64,000 nucleotides of DNA from JAXGOI01 sp040767605 (lineage in GTDB: Bacteria > Bacillota > Dehalobacteriia > UBA4068): assembly GCA_040767605.1 (NCBI GenBank), contig JAXGOI010000001.1, positions 558,001-622,000 of the forward strand, given 5' to 3'. The notes under the pieces were generated by a model. It was given only the letters and a program-made list of their open reading frames with translations. It ran no database searches and was not told the DNA's origin. Shown piece by piece: positions 50,566-59,556 of the stretch (positions are counted from its first letter, which is position 1; every line of letters begins with the position of its first letter). A program made the translations under genes and the position numbers.

Positions 50566-51099
50566 TTAATGAAAAGCCCGGGGGGTATAGCTTGCGGCAA
50601 GTGTTTGCCTGTTTTTGGAAAAGGGATAAGAAATTTCCCAAAGCAGGCGTTTATTCTCCCCTAAAAAAGAGACTTCTAAATCAGGGTTTCTTAATAATTC
50701 CTGGGCTAAATCCGGGGTAATTTCCTCATCGTTTAAAGTCAGTGCCTCCCAAAGGCAATTATCTTCCCAAAAAAGCCAGGTTTTTAAAATATCTTCCTCA
50801 ACACTTTCCACAAAAACAAAGGCCTTTACCGGCTTGCCCCTCCAGGATACAGTAGCTAAAGAAATAGCCCCGGAATTATCATATTGCCTTAAGCGGGTAT
50901 TAAGGACGGAAGATATAATCCGGGCATCGCTGCTATTCCCCTTATTGGCAATTAATTTGGTATAGGTATTGCTGCCGGTAAAAATAAGGGAAAAAGCGGT
51001 AAGGCCGAAAATTAGCAAAAGCAAAAGCACCAGGAGCATTTCCACCAGGCTGTGGCCTTTTTTATTTGCCCAAAGGCTTTTAAAATTTTTAAAAAGCAA
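50566..51099 (-). CDS. Type IV prepilin-like protein (PilW/GspJ-like)
   Basis: A 177-residue pseudopilin with the cleavage motif KKG|HSLVEMLLVLLLLLIFG and an extended globular domain. His replaces the usual Phe at mature position 1 and Glu5 is kept. The start is TTG at 51099, chosen because AAGGGGGT lies seven bases upstream and no ATG fits the motif. The middle protein part (SVSWRGKPVKAFVFVESVEED) is like minor pseudopilins. Confidence 0.75.
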   Translation of the reverse strand: MLFKNFKSLWANKKGHSLVEMLLVLLLLLIFGLTAFSLIFTGSNTYTKLIANKGNSSDARIISSVLNTRLRQYDNSGAISLATVSWRGKPVKAFVFVESVEEDILKTWLFWEDNCLWEALTLNDEEITPDLAQELLRNPDLEVSFLGENKRLLWEISYPFSKNRQTLAASYTPRAFH

Positions 51100-51210
51100 A
51101 TTAAAGACCCCCTTAAATCTCTTTAAAAGCCTGATTAAAATCTGTTAAAAAGTAATGGAAGAGAGTTGGCTCGAAAAACTTTGCTATAAAAAATAAGCAA
51201 AAAACAAAGT

Positions 51211-51519
51211 TTATTTTTTTATTACCTTTACCAAAGGGAAAATATTTGCCCCGTATGTTTCATAATGAAAATAGTATTGCTCGGTATTTAAAATAAGGCC
51301 GTAATTTTGGCTTAAATAATCTAAACTTTCGGGGTAGCCCCCCTCCAGGGCATAGCATTGTAAAAGCCCTTCTTTAATTACCTGGGTTAAGGCATTAATT
51401 TCCCTTTCTCCGCTTTTTTGGCTTATCCCCATTATGGCCAGAGCGCAGAATAATAAAAGCCCTAAGACGGCAATAAAAAATATAAGCATAGCGGTTTTTT
51501 GCCCTCTGAGGTTTTTCAT
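51211..51519 (-). CDS. Small pilin-like membrane protein
   Basis: A 102-residue protein with one N-terminal helix (TAMLIFFIAVLGLLLFCALAIMG) and a C-terminal part reading YALEGGYPESLDYLSQNYGL, a pattern common in GspG/PilA-like pilins. It has no canonical prepilin cleavage motif. The ATG at 51519 is preceded by GGAAGGTG; a GTG three codons earlier lies within that site. Could be an atypical pilin or an assembly factor. Confidence 0.6.
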   Translation of the reverse strand: MKNLRGQKTAMLIFFIAVLGLLLFCALAIMGISQKSGEREINALTQVIKEGLLQCYALEGGYPESLDYLSQNYGLILNTEQYYFHYETYGANIFPLVKVIKK

Positions 51520-51543
51520 AAAGCACACCTTCCGCCGGTTTTT

Positions 51544-52602
51544 TTAGGCCAAAGCCGAAATAATACTAATCATAGGCAGCATTACGGAAAGAAGAATAAT
51601 TGCCACAATTGCCGAGAGAATAATAATCAAGGCTGGCTCAAGAGTGGCGGAGAATTTTTCTAAGGCGTCGTCGGTTTCCTCACTATAATTTTGGGCGGCC
51701 TTTTCCAGCATAATATCTAAATTGCCGGTTTTTTCCCCAATGGCTATCATACGGATAAAAAGCGGAGGGAAAACACCGGCTTTTTCCAGAGCCTGGGCAA
51801 GGTTTAGCCCCTTTAAATCAATATCCTTATAGATTTCATTAAGCATTGTTTCGGCGTATCTATTGCCGGTGAGAGGGGCCGCAATTTTAAGGGAGGTTAA
51901 AAGGGCCTCCCCGCTTTTAATCAGCATGGCCATACTCAAAGCAAAGCGGTTTGTAATTATAGCTTGATTTAAAGGCCCCAAGGCGGGGAGCTTAAGGATA
52001 TTTTTATCCAGGCGGATTTTGCCGGAATCGGTTTTTAAATAACGGGATAGGCTAAAAATTATAAGGGCTAAAATTATTATAATAGGGATAAAGCCTTTAA
52101 TTAAAAAAACGCCGAAGCCTAAAAGCCCCCTGGTAAGAAGAGGAAGCTCCCCCCCAATAGAGAGCAGCAGGGCCTGAAAAGCAGGAAGAACCTTAATAAT
52201 AAGCAAAAGAATCACAAAAAGCATAAGTATAAGCAGAATAAGGGGGTAAAATGCGGCGGAGCGCAGCCGGGCTAAAAAACGCTGCTCTTTATGGTAATAA
52301 TCCGCCATTTGAAAAAAGACGGAATCTAAATTCCCGCTTTTTTCTCCCAATTGCACCATATTAATAAGATAAGGGGGAAACACCCCTTTATTTTCGGCAA
52401 AGGCTTTAGCAAAGCTAAGCCCCTTTTCCATTTGAATATGTATATTTTCCAGGGCGCCCTTAATTTTAGGGCAAAGGGTTTGCTGCCTTAAAATTAAAAC
52501 GCCTTCAATAATTGTAATATCCGAACGGAATATCAGGGCCATTTGGCGGCTAAAAATAGCCAGGTCTTTAGGGTTTGCCGGCTTAGCTTTTTTCAGGCTC
52601 AT
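51544..52602 (-). CDS. pilC: Type IV pilus inner-membrane platform protein PilC/GspF
   Basis: A 352-residue protein with the duplicated GspF domain: LAIFSRQMALIFRSDITIIEG then a membrane pair, and LPALGPLNQAIITNRFALSMAMLIKSG with the final helices (LEPALIIILSAIVAIILLSVMLP). It is the membrane platform on which pilin is added or removed, and works with the ATPase encoded just upstream. Slightly shorter than proteobacterial PilC (about 400). Confidence 0.9.
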   Translation of the reverse strand: MSLKKAKPANPKDLAIFSRQMALIFRSDITIIEGVLILRQQTLCPKIKGALENIHIQMEKGLSFAKAFAENKGVFPPYLINMVQLGEKSGNLDSVFFQMADYYHKEQRFLARLRSAAFYPLILLILMLFVILLLIIKVLPAFQALLLSIGGELPLLTRGLLGFGVFLIKGFIPIIIILALIIFSLSRYLKTDSGKIRLDKNILKLPALGPLNQAIITNRFALSMAMLIKSGEALLTSLKIAAPLTGNRYAETMLNEIYKDIDLKGLNLAQALEKAGVFPPLFIRMIAIGEKTGNLDIMLEKAAQNYSEETDDALEKFSATLEPALIIILSAIVAIILLSVMLPMISIISALA

Positions 52603-52606
52603 TTTT

Positions 52607-53689
52607 TCAGCTCCTGTCCAAAAAATATTGGAATAAAGATGGGTCCTGACTATGTTTTTGGGCTTCCTCCAGGCTGATTATACCCTCTTTATAGAGGCGC
52701 GCCAATTCGCTGTCCATTAAATTCATTCCCAGCTCCTGGCCGGTTTGCATAATATTGTTTATTTGGTATTGCTTCCCCTCGCGAATCATATTCCTAATGG
52801 CGGTATTTACCACCATTACCTCGGCGGCAACAACCGGCCTGCCGCTCTTTTGTGATGTAAGCAATTGCTGAGAAATAACCCCCTCCAGCACGGCGGCTAA
52901 TTGATTGCGGATTTGATTTTGCTGTCCGCCGGGGAAGGCGTCTATAATTCGGTCTATGGCTTTAGCCGAACCTATGGTATGCAGGGTGGATAAAACCAGA
53001 TGCCCGGTTTCCGCCGCGGTTAAGGCAATGGCTATAGTTTCCGGGTCCCGCATTTCGCCCACTAAAATAATATCCGGGTCCTCCCTGAGGGCGGAGCGTA
53101 AAGCGCCGGCAAAAGAGAAGGTATCATAGCCGATTTCCCTTTGGGTAACCAAGGATTTCCCATGAGGGTGAAGATATTCTATGGGGTCTTCAATAGTTAT
53201 AATATGATAATTATACTCTTCATTAATTATTTTAATCAGCCCTGCCAAAGTTGTAGATTTACCGCTCCCCGCCGCACCTGTGGCCAAAATAAGGCCCCGG
53301 TTTTTATGGGCGAAGCTTTTGACAATTTCCGGCAGCCCTAAAGATTCCAGAGGAGGAACATCAAAGGGCAGGGCCCTTAAGGCAAGGGCAAAAGTACCCC
53401 GCTGGCTGTAAATATTTACCCTGAAACGCCCTAAGCCGGGAACGGAAAAGGAAAGATCCAGCACCTTCTTTTTCTTTAATTGCTTTAATTTTTCCTCATC
53501 AAGTAAATTCCCCAGCAGAGAATCAATATGGCGGGGGTTTAAAACTGGCATTTCTTCAATGGGGCAAAGCTTTGAGCTTAAACGCAAAAGCGGCTTTATC
53601 CCTGCGCAAAGATGAACATCCGTGGCCCCCTTTGCGCAGGACTGAGCCAGAATGGCATTAAGGTCTAAAATATAATTATCTTCCCGCAT
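52607..53689 (-). CDS. pilT: Type IV pilus retraction ATPase PilT
   Basis: A 360-residue hexameric ATPase. Walker A GAAGSGKST at 138-146, Asp box TIEDPIEY, Walker B-like EDPDIILVGEMRDPETI, His box GHLVLSTLHTIGSA, and the PilT-specific AIRNMIREGK near the C-terminus. This last motif distinguishes it from assembly ATPases such as PilB. First gene of the operon and coupled by a 4-bp gap to pilC. No pilB is present in the window. Confidence 0.93.
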   Translation of the reverse strand: MREDNYILDLNAILAQSCAKGATDVHLCAGIKPLLRLSSKLCPIEEMPVLNPRHIDSLLGNLLDEEKLKQLKKKKVLDLSFSVPGLGRFRVNIYSQRGTFALALRALPFDVPPLESLGLPEIVKSFAHKNRGLILATGAAGSGKSTTLAGLIKIINEEYNYHIITIEDPIEYLHPHGKSLVTQREIGYDTFSFAGALRSALREDPDIILVGEMRDPETIAIALTAAETGHLVLSTLHTIGSAKAIDRIIDAFPGGQQNQIRNQLAAVLEGVISQQLLTSQKSGRPVVAAEVMVVNTAIRNMIREGKQYQINNIMQTGQELGMNLMDSELARLYKEGIISLEEAQKHSQDPSLFQYFLDRS

Positions 53690-53710
53690 ATAATCCTCCT
53701 TTAAGGGGGT

Positions 53711-53945
53711 TAATCTTTATGGTTTTAAAAACAAAGAGCATACTCTATTTATTATATTTTGTTTTATTATAGCTGCAATTAAGGGATTTAATCTTTAAGG
53801 TTTTAAAGAACAAAGAGCATACTCTATTTATTATATTTCGTTTTATTATAACTTAAATTAAGGGATTTAATATTTGAGGCTTTAAAACAAAGAGCGCAGT
53901 ATATTTATTATAAGTCATTTTAGTATAAAACTACAATAGCTTAAG
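53711..53945. repeat. Three tandem 78-79-bp repeats carrying promoters, upstream of pilT
   Basis: Units begin at 53711, 53789 and 53868; the first two are nearly identical and the third has diverged. Each contains a dyad like AGAGCATACTCT (degraded in the third unit). On the minus strand, unit 1 has TTGCAG, 16 bases and TATAAT (53751-53778), pointing at pilT; unit 2 has a similar TATAAT. The plus strand side faces the CapA gene. Confidence 0.85.
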
Positions 53946-54004
53946 AATATTGTCGGTTATATTTGCTAATAAAAGGGTAATCCCTTATAATTAAAGAATA
54001 TTAT

Positions 54005-55192
54005 ATGTTTATTAAATGCCGTTTTTTTAGTAAAAGGCAAAGGATTTTAGCTTACTTTTATGGGAAGGCTGGTCTTTTTGTGAAAAAATATATTTTACCT
54101 GCTTTTTTAGGTTTTCTAATTTCAATTATAATTCCTTTGGCGGGCCTCGGGGCTTTAGCCCCTTTTAAAAGCCTTGAAACAGCCCCTGCTTCCGCCGGGG
54201 ATAAGGAAAATAACTCCCCTGTTATTACCCTTAATGCCGTGGGGGATATTATGCTTTCCCGCAAGGTGGAAAAATATATTAATAATCAGGGGCTGGAATA
54301 CCCCATTGCCAAAACCGAGAGCTTTTTAAAGGATGCGGATATTACCTTCGCTAATTTAGAATGCCCCCTTTCTGATAAGGGCGTACCCTTGCCGGGTAAG
54401 GGTATTTGGTTCAGAGGCAGCCCCAGAAATGTAGAAACCCTGCTTATGGCGGGTTTTGATATTGTCTCTTTAGCCAATAACCATGCCATGGATTATGACG
54501 AGCCCGCCCTTTTACAAACTTTGGATATATTAAAAGCCAATAATATAGCCCAAATAGGCGCGGGAGAAAATGAAAAAGCCGCCCGTAAAGCCCATATAGA
54601 GGAGGTAAAAAATCTTAAAATCGGCTGGCTTGCCTATAGCGAAATGGCGGATCTTTTTTTCAGCTTTAATTATCCCCGAAGAATGGCTGCTCAGGAGAAT
54701 CAGGCGGGGATTTCCTCTTTTTCTGAAAAGAAGATAATTGAAGATATTAAGGCCTTAAAAGATGAGGCTGAGCTTATAATTTTATCCCTCCATTGGGGGC
54801 TTGAATATAAGGATATTCCGGAAGAATACCAAAAACTGGCTGCAAGGAGCTTTATAGATGCCGGGGCGGATATTATTATAGGCCATCATCCCCATTGTAT
54901 TCAAGGGGCGGAAACCTATAAAAACGGCCTTATAGTATATTCATTGGGGAATTTTATTTTTGATCAGGATTGGTCCCAAAAAACTAAGGAGGGGCTTATA
55001 CTCAGGCTGGAGCTTTCCCCCTTAGGCTGGAAAAGCGCGGAGTTTTACCCGGTATTAATTGAAGAATGCCAGCCAAAAATACTTACCGGCGGGGATGGGG
55101 ATGAACTTTTACAGCGCTTTCAGGATATTTCTCAACCCTTTAATACTCAGTTTATTAAAGACAAAAACTCTGTTTTTGTTTTAGCCCCCTAG
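54005..55192 (+). CDS. CapA-family protein (poly-gamma-glutamate type, metallophosphoesterase fold)
   Basis: A protein of up to 395 residues with an N-terminal membrane anchor or signal and a PGA_cap domain. Motifs: NAVGDIMLSRKVEKYI, ADITFANLECPLSDKG, LANNHAMDYDEPAL, LSLHWGLEYKD and IIGHHPHCIQGAE, the metal ligands of a calcineurin-like fold. CapA homologues occur in poly-gamma-glutamate systems and in many bacteria without a capsule. No capB or capC is here. The start is uncertain: the ATG at 54005 has no clear ribosome site, and a GTG at 54080 after GGGAAGG would give a tidier signal peptide (KKYILPAFLGFLISIIIP). Confidence 0.85.
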   Translation: MFIKCRFFSKRQRILAYFYGKAGLFVKKYILPAFLGFLISIIIPLAGLGALAPFKSLETAPASAGDKENNSPVITLNAVGDIMLSRKVEKYINNQGLEYPIAKTESFLKDADITFANLECPLSDKGVPLPGKGIWFRGSPRNVETLLMAGFDIVSLANNHAMDYDEPALLQTLDILKANNIAQIGAGENEKAARKAHIEEVKNLKIGWLAYSEMADLFFSFNYPRRMAAQENQAGISSFSEKKIIEDIKALKDEAELIILSLHWGLEYKDIPEEYQKLAARSFIDAGADIIIGHHPHCIQGAETYKNGLIVYSLGNFIFDQDWSQKTKEGLILRLELSPLGWKSAEFYPVLIEECQPKILTGGDGDELLQRFQDISQPFNTQFIKDKNSVFVLAP

Positions 55193-55272
55193 AGGATAAT
55201 TTACAAAGTAAAAAAGTAAAATAGCGGAATAGGCGTAGTAAGTGGGATAAAGAAAGAAAAGGCAGGCTATTT

Positions 55273-57894
55273 ATGAAAAAGTTTGTTTTAATTGATGGAA
55301 GCAGCCTTATTCACAGGGCTTTTTATGCCCTGCCCCTATTAACAAATTCCATGGGGGAATATACCAATGGGGTTTTTGGCTTTATTAATATGCTGAATAA
55401 GGTAATTGCCCAGCAAAAGCCGGAATACCTTCTTGTTTGCTTTGATAAGGGGCGTATAACCTTTAGAAATTCCATAAAAGACGACTATAAAGGTACCAGA
55501 AAGGAAACCCCCCTAGAATTAAGGGGGCAAATGGAATTAATTAAAGAGGTTTTAACAGCCTCGGATATTCCCTGGCTGGAGCTGGATAATTATGAGGCCG
55601 ACGATTTACTGGGAACTTTTGCCGCCCGGGGGGAAAAAGCCGGGCTTAAAGTAGATATTTATTCCGGAGATAAAGATATTTTGCAGCTTATTGATGATAA
55701 TACTACGGTTTATTTAACTAAAAGGGGCATAACCTCTCTGGAAAAGTGGGATACCAAAAAGACCATGGAACATTACGGGCTTATCCCCTCCCAATTAATT
55801 GATTTAAAAGGCCTGATGGGGGATGTTTCGGATAATATTTCCGGCATACCCGGGGTGGGAGAAAAAACAGCCCTTAAGCTTTTGCTGGAATTCGGCAGCA
55901 TAGATAATCTTTATGCAAACTTAGAAAATGTAAAAAACGCTAAATTAAGGGAAAGGCTGGAGCAAAATAAAGAGGCTGCTCAAACCTCAAAAAAATTGGC
56001 TACAATTTGCCTGGAAGCCCCGGTAGATGAAAGCCCGGAAAATTTTGCCTATAAAGAGCCGGAGAGGGAAAAGCTTTACCCCCTGTATAAGCGCCTGGAA
56101 TTTAAGAGCCTTCTGGCTTCTTTGCCCCCTCCTAAAACGGCGGGAGAAGACCTCCCCTGGCCGGAGGAGGAACAGCCCTTCGTATATGAAAAAATTGATA
56201 TTAAGGCCTTTAACGGCCTGAAAAAAGAAATATATGCCAAAGGCGGCCTTTCCTTCGGCTTTGCCTGGGAGGGCCCGTCTGTAAACGGCAATATTACCAA
56301 TTTTGCTTTTGCCCTCCCCCAAGGCGACGCTTATTTGCCTCAGGGAGATTTAAAAGAGTTTATTTTGGCTATGGCCCCCCTTTTGGAGGATAAAAACCTG
56401 CCTAAAACCACTGCCCACAGTAAGGAGGCGGAGGTTTTACTTTCTAAATCAGGAATAAAAATAAAAAATATTAAAGACGATATTATTTTACAGGCCTATT
56501 TATTAAACCCCGGCGCCCCGGGGTATAACTCCGAAGAATTGGCCTTTGATGAGGGTATAAATCTCCCCCCTGCCGATAATAAGGCTATCCTTGCCCGGGA
56601 GGCCGCCTTATACCTGCTTTTAGCCCCCAAACTCAATGCTAAGCTTGGCGAAAGGCAAATGAATGAGCTATACCGCAAAACAGAGCTGCCTTTAGCCGGA
56701 GTTTTGGCGGAGATGGAAATAAGCGGCATTAAAGCAGACGGAGAAGAGCTTAAACGCCTGAGCAATGAGATGGAAGAGGCTATTTTGCGCCTAACGGAGG
56801 AAATACACACCCTTGCCGGAGTGGAATTTAATGTAAATTCCCCCAAACAATTAGGTGAGGTGCTTTTTGAAAAGCTTAATATACCCCCGATTAAAAAAAC
56901 CAAAACCGGCTATTCGACGGATTCCGAGGTTTTGGAGCAATTAGCCGGGGAATATGAAATAGCCGGCAAGGTTTTGGAATACCGTACCTATGCCAAGCTT
57001 AAATCCACCTATGCCGATGGTTTGGGGGCCCTGATTAACCCCGAAACAGGTAAAATTCATACCTCTTATATGCAAACAGTAACCGCAACCGGCAGGCTTT
57101 CTTCCGTAGATCCCAATTTACAGAATATCCCGGTGCGCCTTGAGCTGGGCAGGCAAATTCGCCGGGCCTTTAAACCCTCTAAAGAAGGGAATTTGCTTTT
57201 CGCCGGGGATTATAATCAAATAGAACTCAGGGTTTTAGCCCATATTTCCGGGGATGAAAAAATGATAGAAGCCTTTAAAAGCGGGGAGGATATTCATGCC
57301 AAAACAGCCTCTCAGGTTTTTGGCGTGGCAATAGACCAAATTACCCCTGATTTGCGCCGACAGGCCAAGGCGGTAAACTTCGGCATTGTTTACGGAATAA
57401 GCGATTATGGCCTGGGGCGGGATTTAGGCATAAGCCGCCGGGAAGCCAAAGAATATATAGAAAAATATTTTTTCCGCTACCCCAAAGTGGCTCAATACCA
57501 AAGGGAAGTAATAGAAAAGGGCAAAAAGGACGGTTATGTTACAACCCTTTTAGGGCGCCGCCGCTATTTGCCGGAATTAAACAGCAGCAATTTTAATTTA
57601 AGAAGCTTTGCTCAGAGAATGGCAATAAATACCCCTATACAGGGCAGCGCGGCGGATATTATTAAAATTGCCATGGTGGCCATAGATAAAGAAATGAAGG
57701 CCCTGGCCCTTGAATCTAAAATGATTTTACAAGTTCATGACGAATTAATTTTTGATTTAGTGCCGAAAGAAAAGCCCCAGCTTATGGAATTGGTGCAAAG
57801 GCTTATGTCCGAAGCCTTGCCTTTATCCGTACCCCTTACGGTGGATATGAAAATAGGCCCCAACTGGTTCTCCATGGAAAAAATTAAAATTTAA
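55273..57894 (+). CDS. polA: DNA polymerase I
   Basis: An 873-residue protein. Residues 1-290 form the 5'-3' exonuclease/flap nuclease (LIDGSSLIHRAFYALP, DNYEADDLLGT, SGDKDILQL, GLMGDVSDNISGIPGVGEKTA). Residues about 300-480 form a 3'-5' exonuclease-like domain lacking the D-x-E metal ligands, so proofreading is probably lost, as in Bacillus-type enzymes. Residues about 500-873 are the polymerase (TATGRLSSVDPNLQNIP, DYNQIELRVLAHIS, RRQAKAVNFGIVYG, QVHDELIF). It fills gaps and removes RNA primers. The gene order polA-mutM-coaE is widespread in Firmicutes. Confidence 0.97.
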   Translation: MKKFVLIDGSSLIHRAFYALPLLTNSMGEYTNGVFGFINMLNKVIAQQKPEYLLVCFDKGRITFRNSIKDDYKGTRKETPLELRGQMELIKEVLTASDIPWLELDNYEADDLLGTFAARGEKAGLKVDIYSGDKDILQLIDDNTTVYLTKRGITSLEKWDTKKTMEHYGLIPSQLIDLKGLMGDVSDNISGIPGVGEKTALKLLLEFGSIDNLYANLENVKNAKLRERLEQNKEAAQTSKKLATICLEAPVDESPENFAYKEPEREKLYPLYKRLEFKSLLASLPPPKTAGEDLPWPEEEQPFVYEKIDIKAFNGLKKEIYAKGGLSFGFAWEGPSVNGNITNFAFALPQGDAYLPQGDLKEFILAMAPLLEDKNLPKTTAHSKEAEVLLSKSGIKIKNIKDDIILQAYLLNPGAPGYNSEELAFDEGINLPPADNKAILAREAALYLLLAPKLNAKLGERQMNELYRKTELPLAGVLAEMEISGIKADGEELKRLSNEMEEAILRLTEEIHTLAGVEFNVNSPKQLGEVLFEKLNIPPIKKTKTGYSTDSEVLEQLAGEYEIAGKVLEYRTYAKLKSTYADGLGALINPETGKIHTSYMQTVTATGRLSSVDPNLQNIPVRLELGRQIRRAFKPSKEGNLLFAGDYNQIELRVLAHISGDEKMIEAFKSGEDIHAKTASQVFGVAIDQITPDLRRQAKAVNFGIVYGISDYGLGRDLGISRREAKEYIEKYFFRYPKVAQYQREVIEKGKKDGYVTTLLGRRRYLPELNSSNFNLRSFAQRMAINTPIQGSAADIIKIAMVAIDKEMKALALESKMILQVHDELIFDLVPKEKPQLMELVQRLMSEALPLSVPLTVDMKIGPNWFSMEKIKI

Positions 57895-57969
57895 GCGTAA
57901 ATAAAAATAATCTGACTCAAAATAATCTTGCCCTGAATAATCTAACCCTAAATGAAAGCTGGGATAAAA

Positions 57970-58794
57970 ATGCCGGAATTGCCGGAAGTAGAAACCGTAA
58001 AAAGAAGCTTAGAGCCCTTATTATGCCAAAAAAAAATCAATAAAGTAATTATAAGTAAAGAAATTGTTATAGCCCACCCCGATGCGGATGAATTTTGCCG
58101 CTGCCTTAAGGGTAAAAGCTTTGAAGCCCTTTTGCGCAGGGGCAAATATTTGCAGTTTGTTTTAAACAGCAAGGATACCCTTATTGCCCATTTAAGAATG
58201 ACGGGGCGTTTTGTATTAGCCCCGGCTTATGAAATAATCCCCAAGCATACCCATGCCATTTTTACTTTAGAAGATGGCAATGAGCTGCGCTTTACGGATG
58301 TGCGGCGTTTTGGCAGGCTTTGGCTTATAAAAGAAGGAGAAAAAGATAGTTTTAGCGGCTTAAATAATTTAGGGCCGGAGCCCTTCAGCCCTTCCTTTAA
58401 CAGCCAATACCTTTACCATAAATTAAATAAAAGAAAAGTCTCAATAAAGCAGGCCCTGCTGGACCAGGCCGTTGTGGCCGGTTTGGGCAATATTTATGTT
58501 GATGAAAGCCTTTTTGCGGCGGGTATTGCCCCCTGGAGAAAAACCGGGGAAATAACCAAAGAGGAATGGGAAAGGCTTGCCAAAATTATTCCGGAAATAT
58601 TGGCGGATTCCATAAAAAACCGGGGTACAAGCTTTAGAGATTATCGCGACGGCCTGGGGCAAAAAGGAGATAATTTAGTACGCCTTAAGGTTTATCAGCG
58701 TAAGGGCAAGCCCTGCCCCCGCTGTGGGGAGGAAATTCAAAAAACTGTTATTGCCCAGCGCAGCACATTTTATTGCCCTCTTTGCCAAAAATAA
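57970..58794 (+). CDS. mutM: Formamidopyrimidine-DNA glycosylase
   Basis: A 274-residue bifunctional glycosylase/lyase that removes 8-oxoguanine. The start is fixed by chemistry: Pro2 of MPELPEVETVKRSLEP is the nucleophile, so ATG 57970 is right and not the ATG six codons earlier. Other features: lysine in the FLRRGKYLQF-like beta loop (LRRGKYLQFVL), the helix-two-turn-helix SIKQALLDQAVVAGLGNIYVDE, and the zinc finger CPRCG ... CPLCQK at the end. Confidence 0.97.
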   Translation: MPELPEVETVKRSLEPLLCQKKINKVIISKEIVIAHPDADEFCRCLKGKSFEALLRRGKYLQFVLNSKDTLIAHLRMTGRFVLAPAYEIIPKHTHAIFTLEDGNELRFTDVRRFGRLWLIKEGEKDSFSGLNNLGPEPFSPSFNSQYLYHKLNKRKVSIKQALLDQAVVAGLGNIYVDESLFAAGIAPWRKTGEITKEEWERLAKIIPEILADSIKNRGTSFRDYRDGLGQKGDNLVRLKVYQRKGKPCPRCGEEIQKTVIAQRSTFYCPLCQK

Positions 58795-58830
58795 ACCCGC
58801 ATTATTTTTGGTAAAGTTTAAGGAGGTTTT

Positions 58831-59451
58831 ATGCTTATAATTGGCCTTACCGGCAATATTGGCAGCGGCAAAAGCCTGGCGGCGGCTTATCTTAAAGAAT
58901 TAGGGGCAGGGATTATAGATGCGGATTTAATTGCCCGCCGGGTTGTGGAGCCTGAAAGCCCCGCTTTAAATGAGATTATTAAGGCCTTCGGCAAAGAGTA
59001 TTTAAATGAAGACGGCACTTTAAACCGCAAAAAATTAGGCAAACTGGTTTTTTCCTCTCCGGAAAGCCTAAGTATTTTAAACGGCATTACTCATCCTAAA
59101 ATTAAGGCCGCTATTGAAAAAGAAATTTCTGAATTTAAAAAACAGGGCAAAGCCGCCGCGGTTATTGAGGCCGCGATTTTGCTTGAGGCGGGCTTTGAAT
59201 CCTCTGCGGATTTAATTTGGCTTGTGGTGGCGGAAAAAGAGGATATTTTAAAACGCCTGGCAATTAGGGACGGTCTAAGCTCTAAAGAGGCTTTGGCCCG
59301 CCTGGCGGCTCAGGCCCCGCCGGAAAGCCTTATGGCTAAGGCGGATATTCTAATTTATAATAATGGCAGCAAAGATTATTTATTCCGCCAAATTCAGACG
59401 GCTTATTCCCGGGCTCTAAACTACTCTACCCAAAATAAAGATAAAACTTAA
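58831..59451 (+). CDS. coaE: Dephospho-CoA kinase
   Basis: A 206-residue P-loop kinase for the last step of CoA synthesis. P-loop GLTGNIGSGKS, IIDADLIARRVVEP, HPKIKAAIEKEI and the lid IRDGLSSKEALARLAAQ are all present. Length is typical. It follows mutM with a strong AAGGAGG site. Confidence 0.97.
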   Translation: MLIIGLTGNIGSGKSLAAAYLKELGAGIIDADLIARRVVEPESPALNEIIKAFGKEYLNEDGTLNRKKLGKLVFSSPESLSILNGITHPKIKAAIEKEISEFKKQGKAAAVIEAAILLEAGFESSADLIWLVVAEKEDILKRLAIRDGLSSKEALARLAAQAPPESLMAKADILIYNNGSKDYLFRQIQTAYSRALNYSTQNKDKT

Positions 59452-59556
59452 GCCGGCCTCTTAATAAGGGGCTAAATTTTAATCCGGGCTGAATTTTAAG
59501 GCAAATATAATTAAGCAAACATAATTAAGGCAGGCAATTAAGGGGAAATATAATTA

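Noticed and set aside
53711..53945. CRISPR array with long repeats
   Set aside because: The units are directly abutted 78-79-bp copies without unique spacers.
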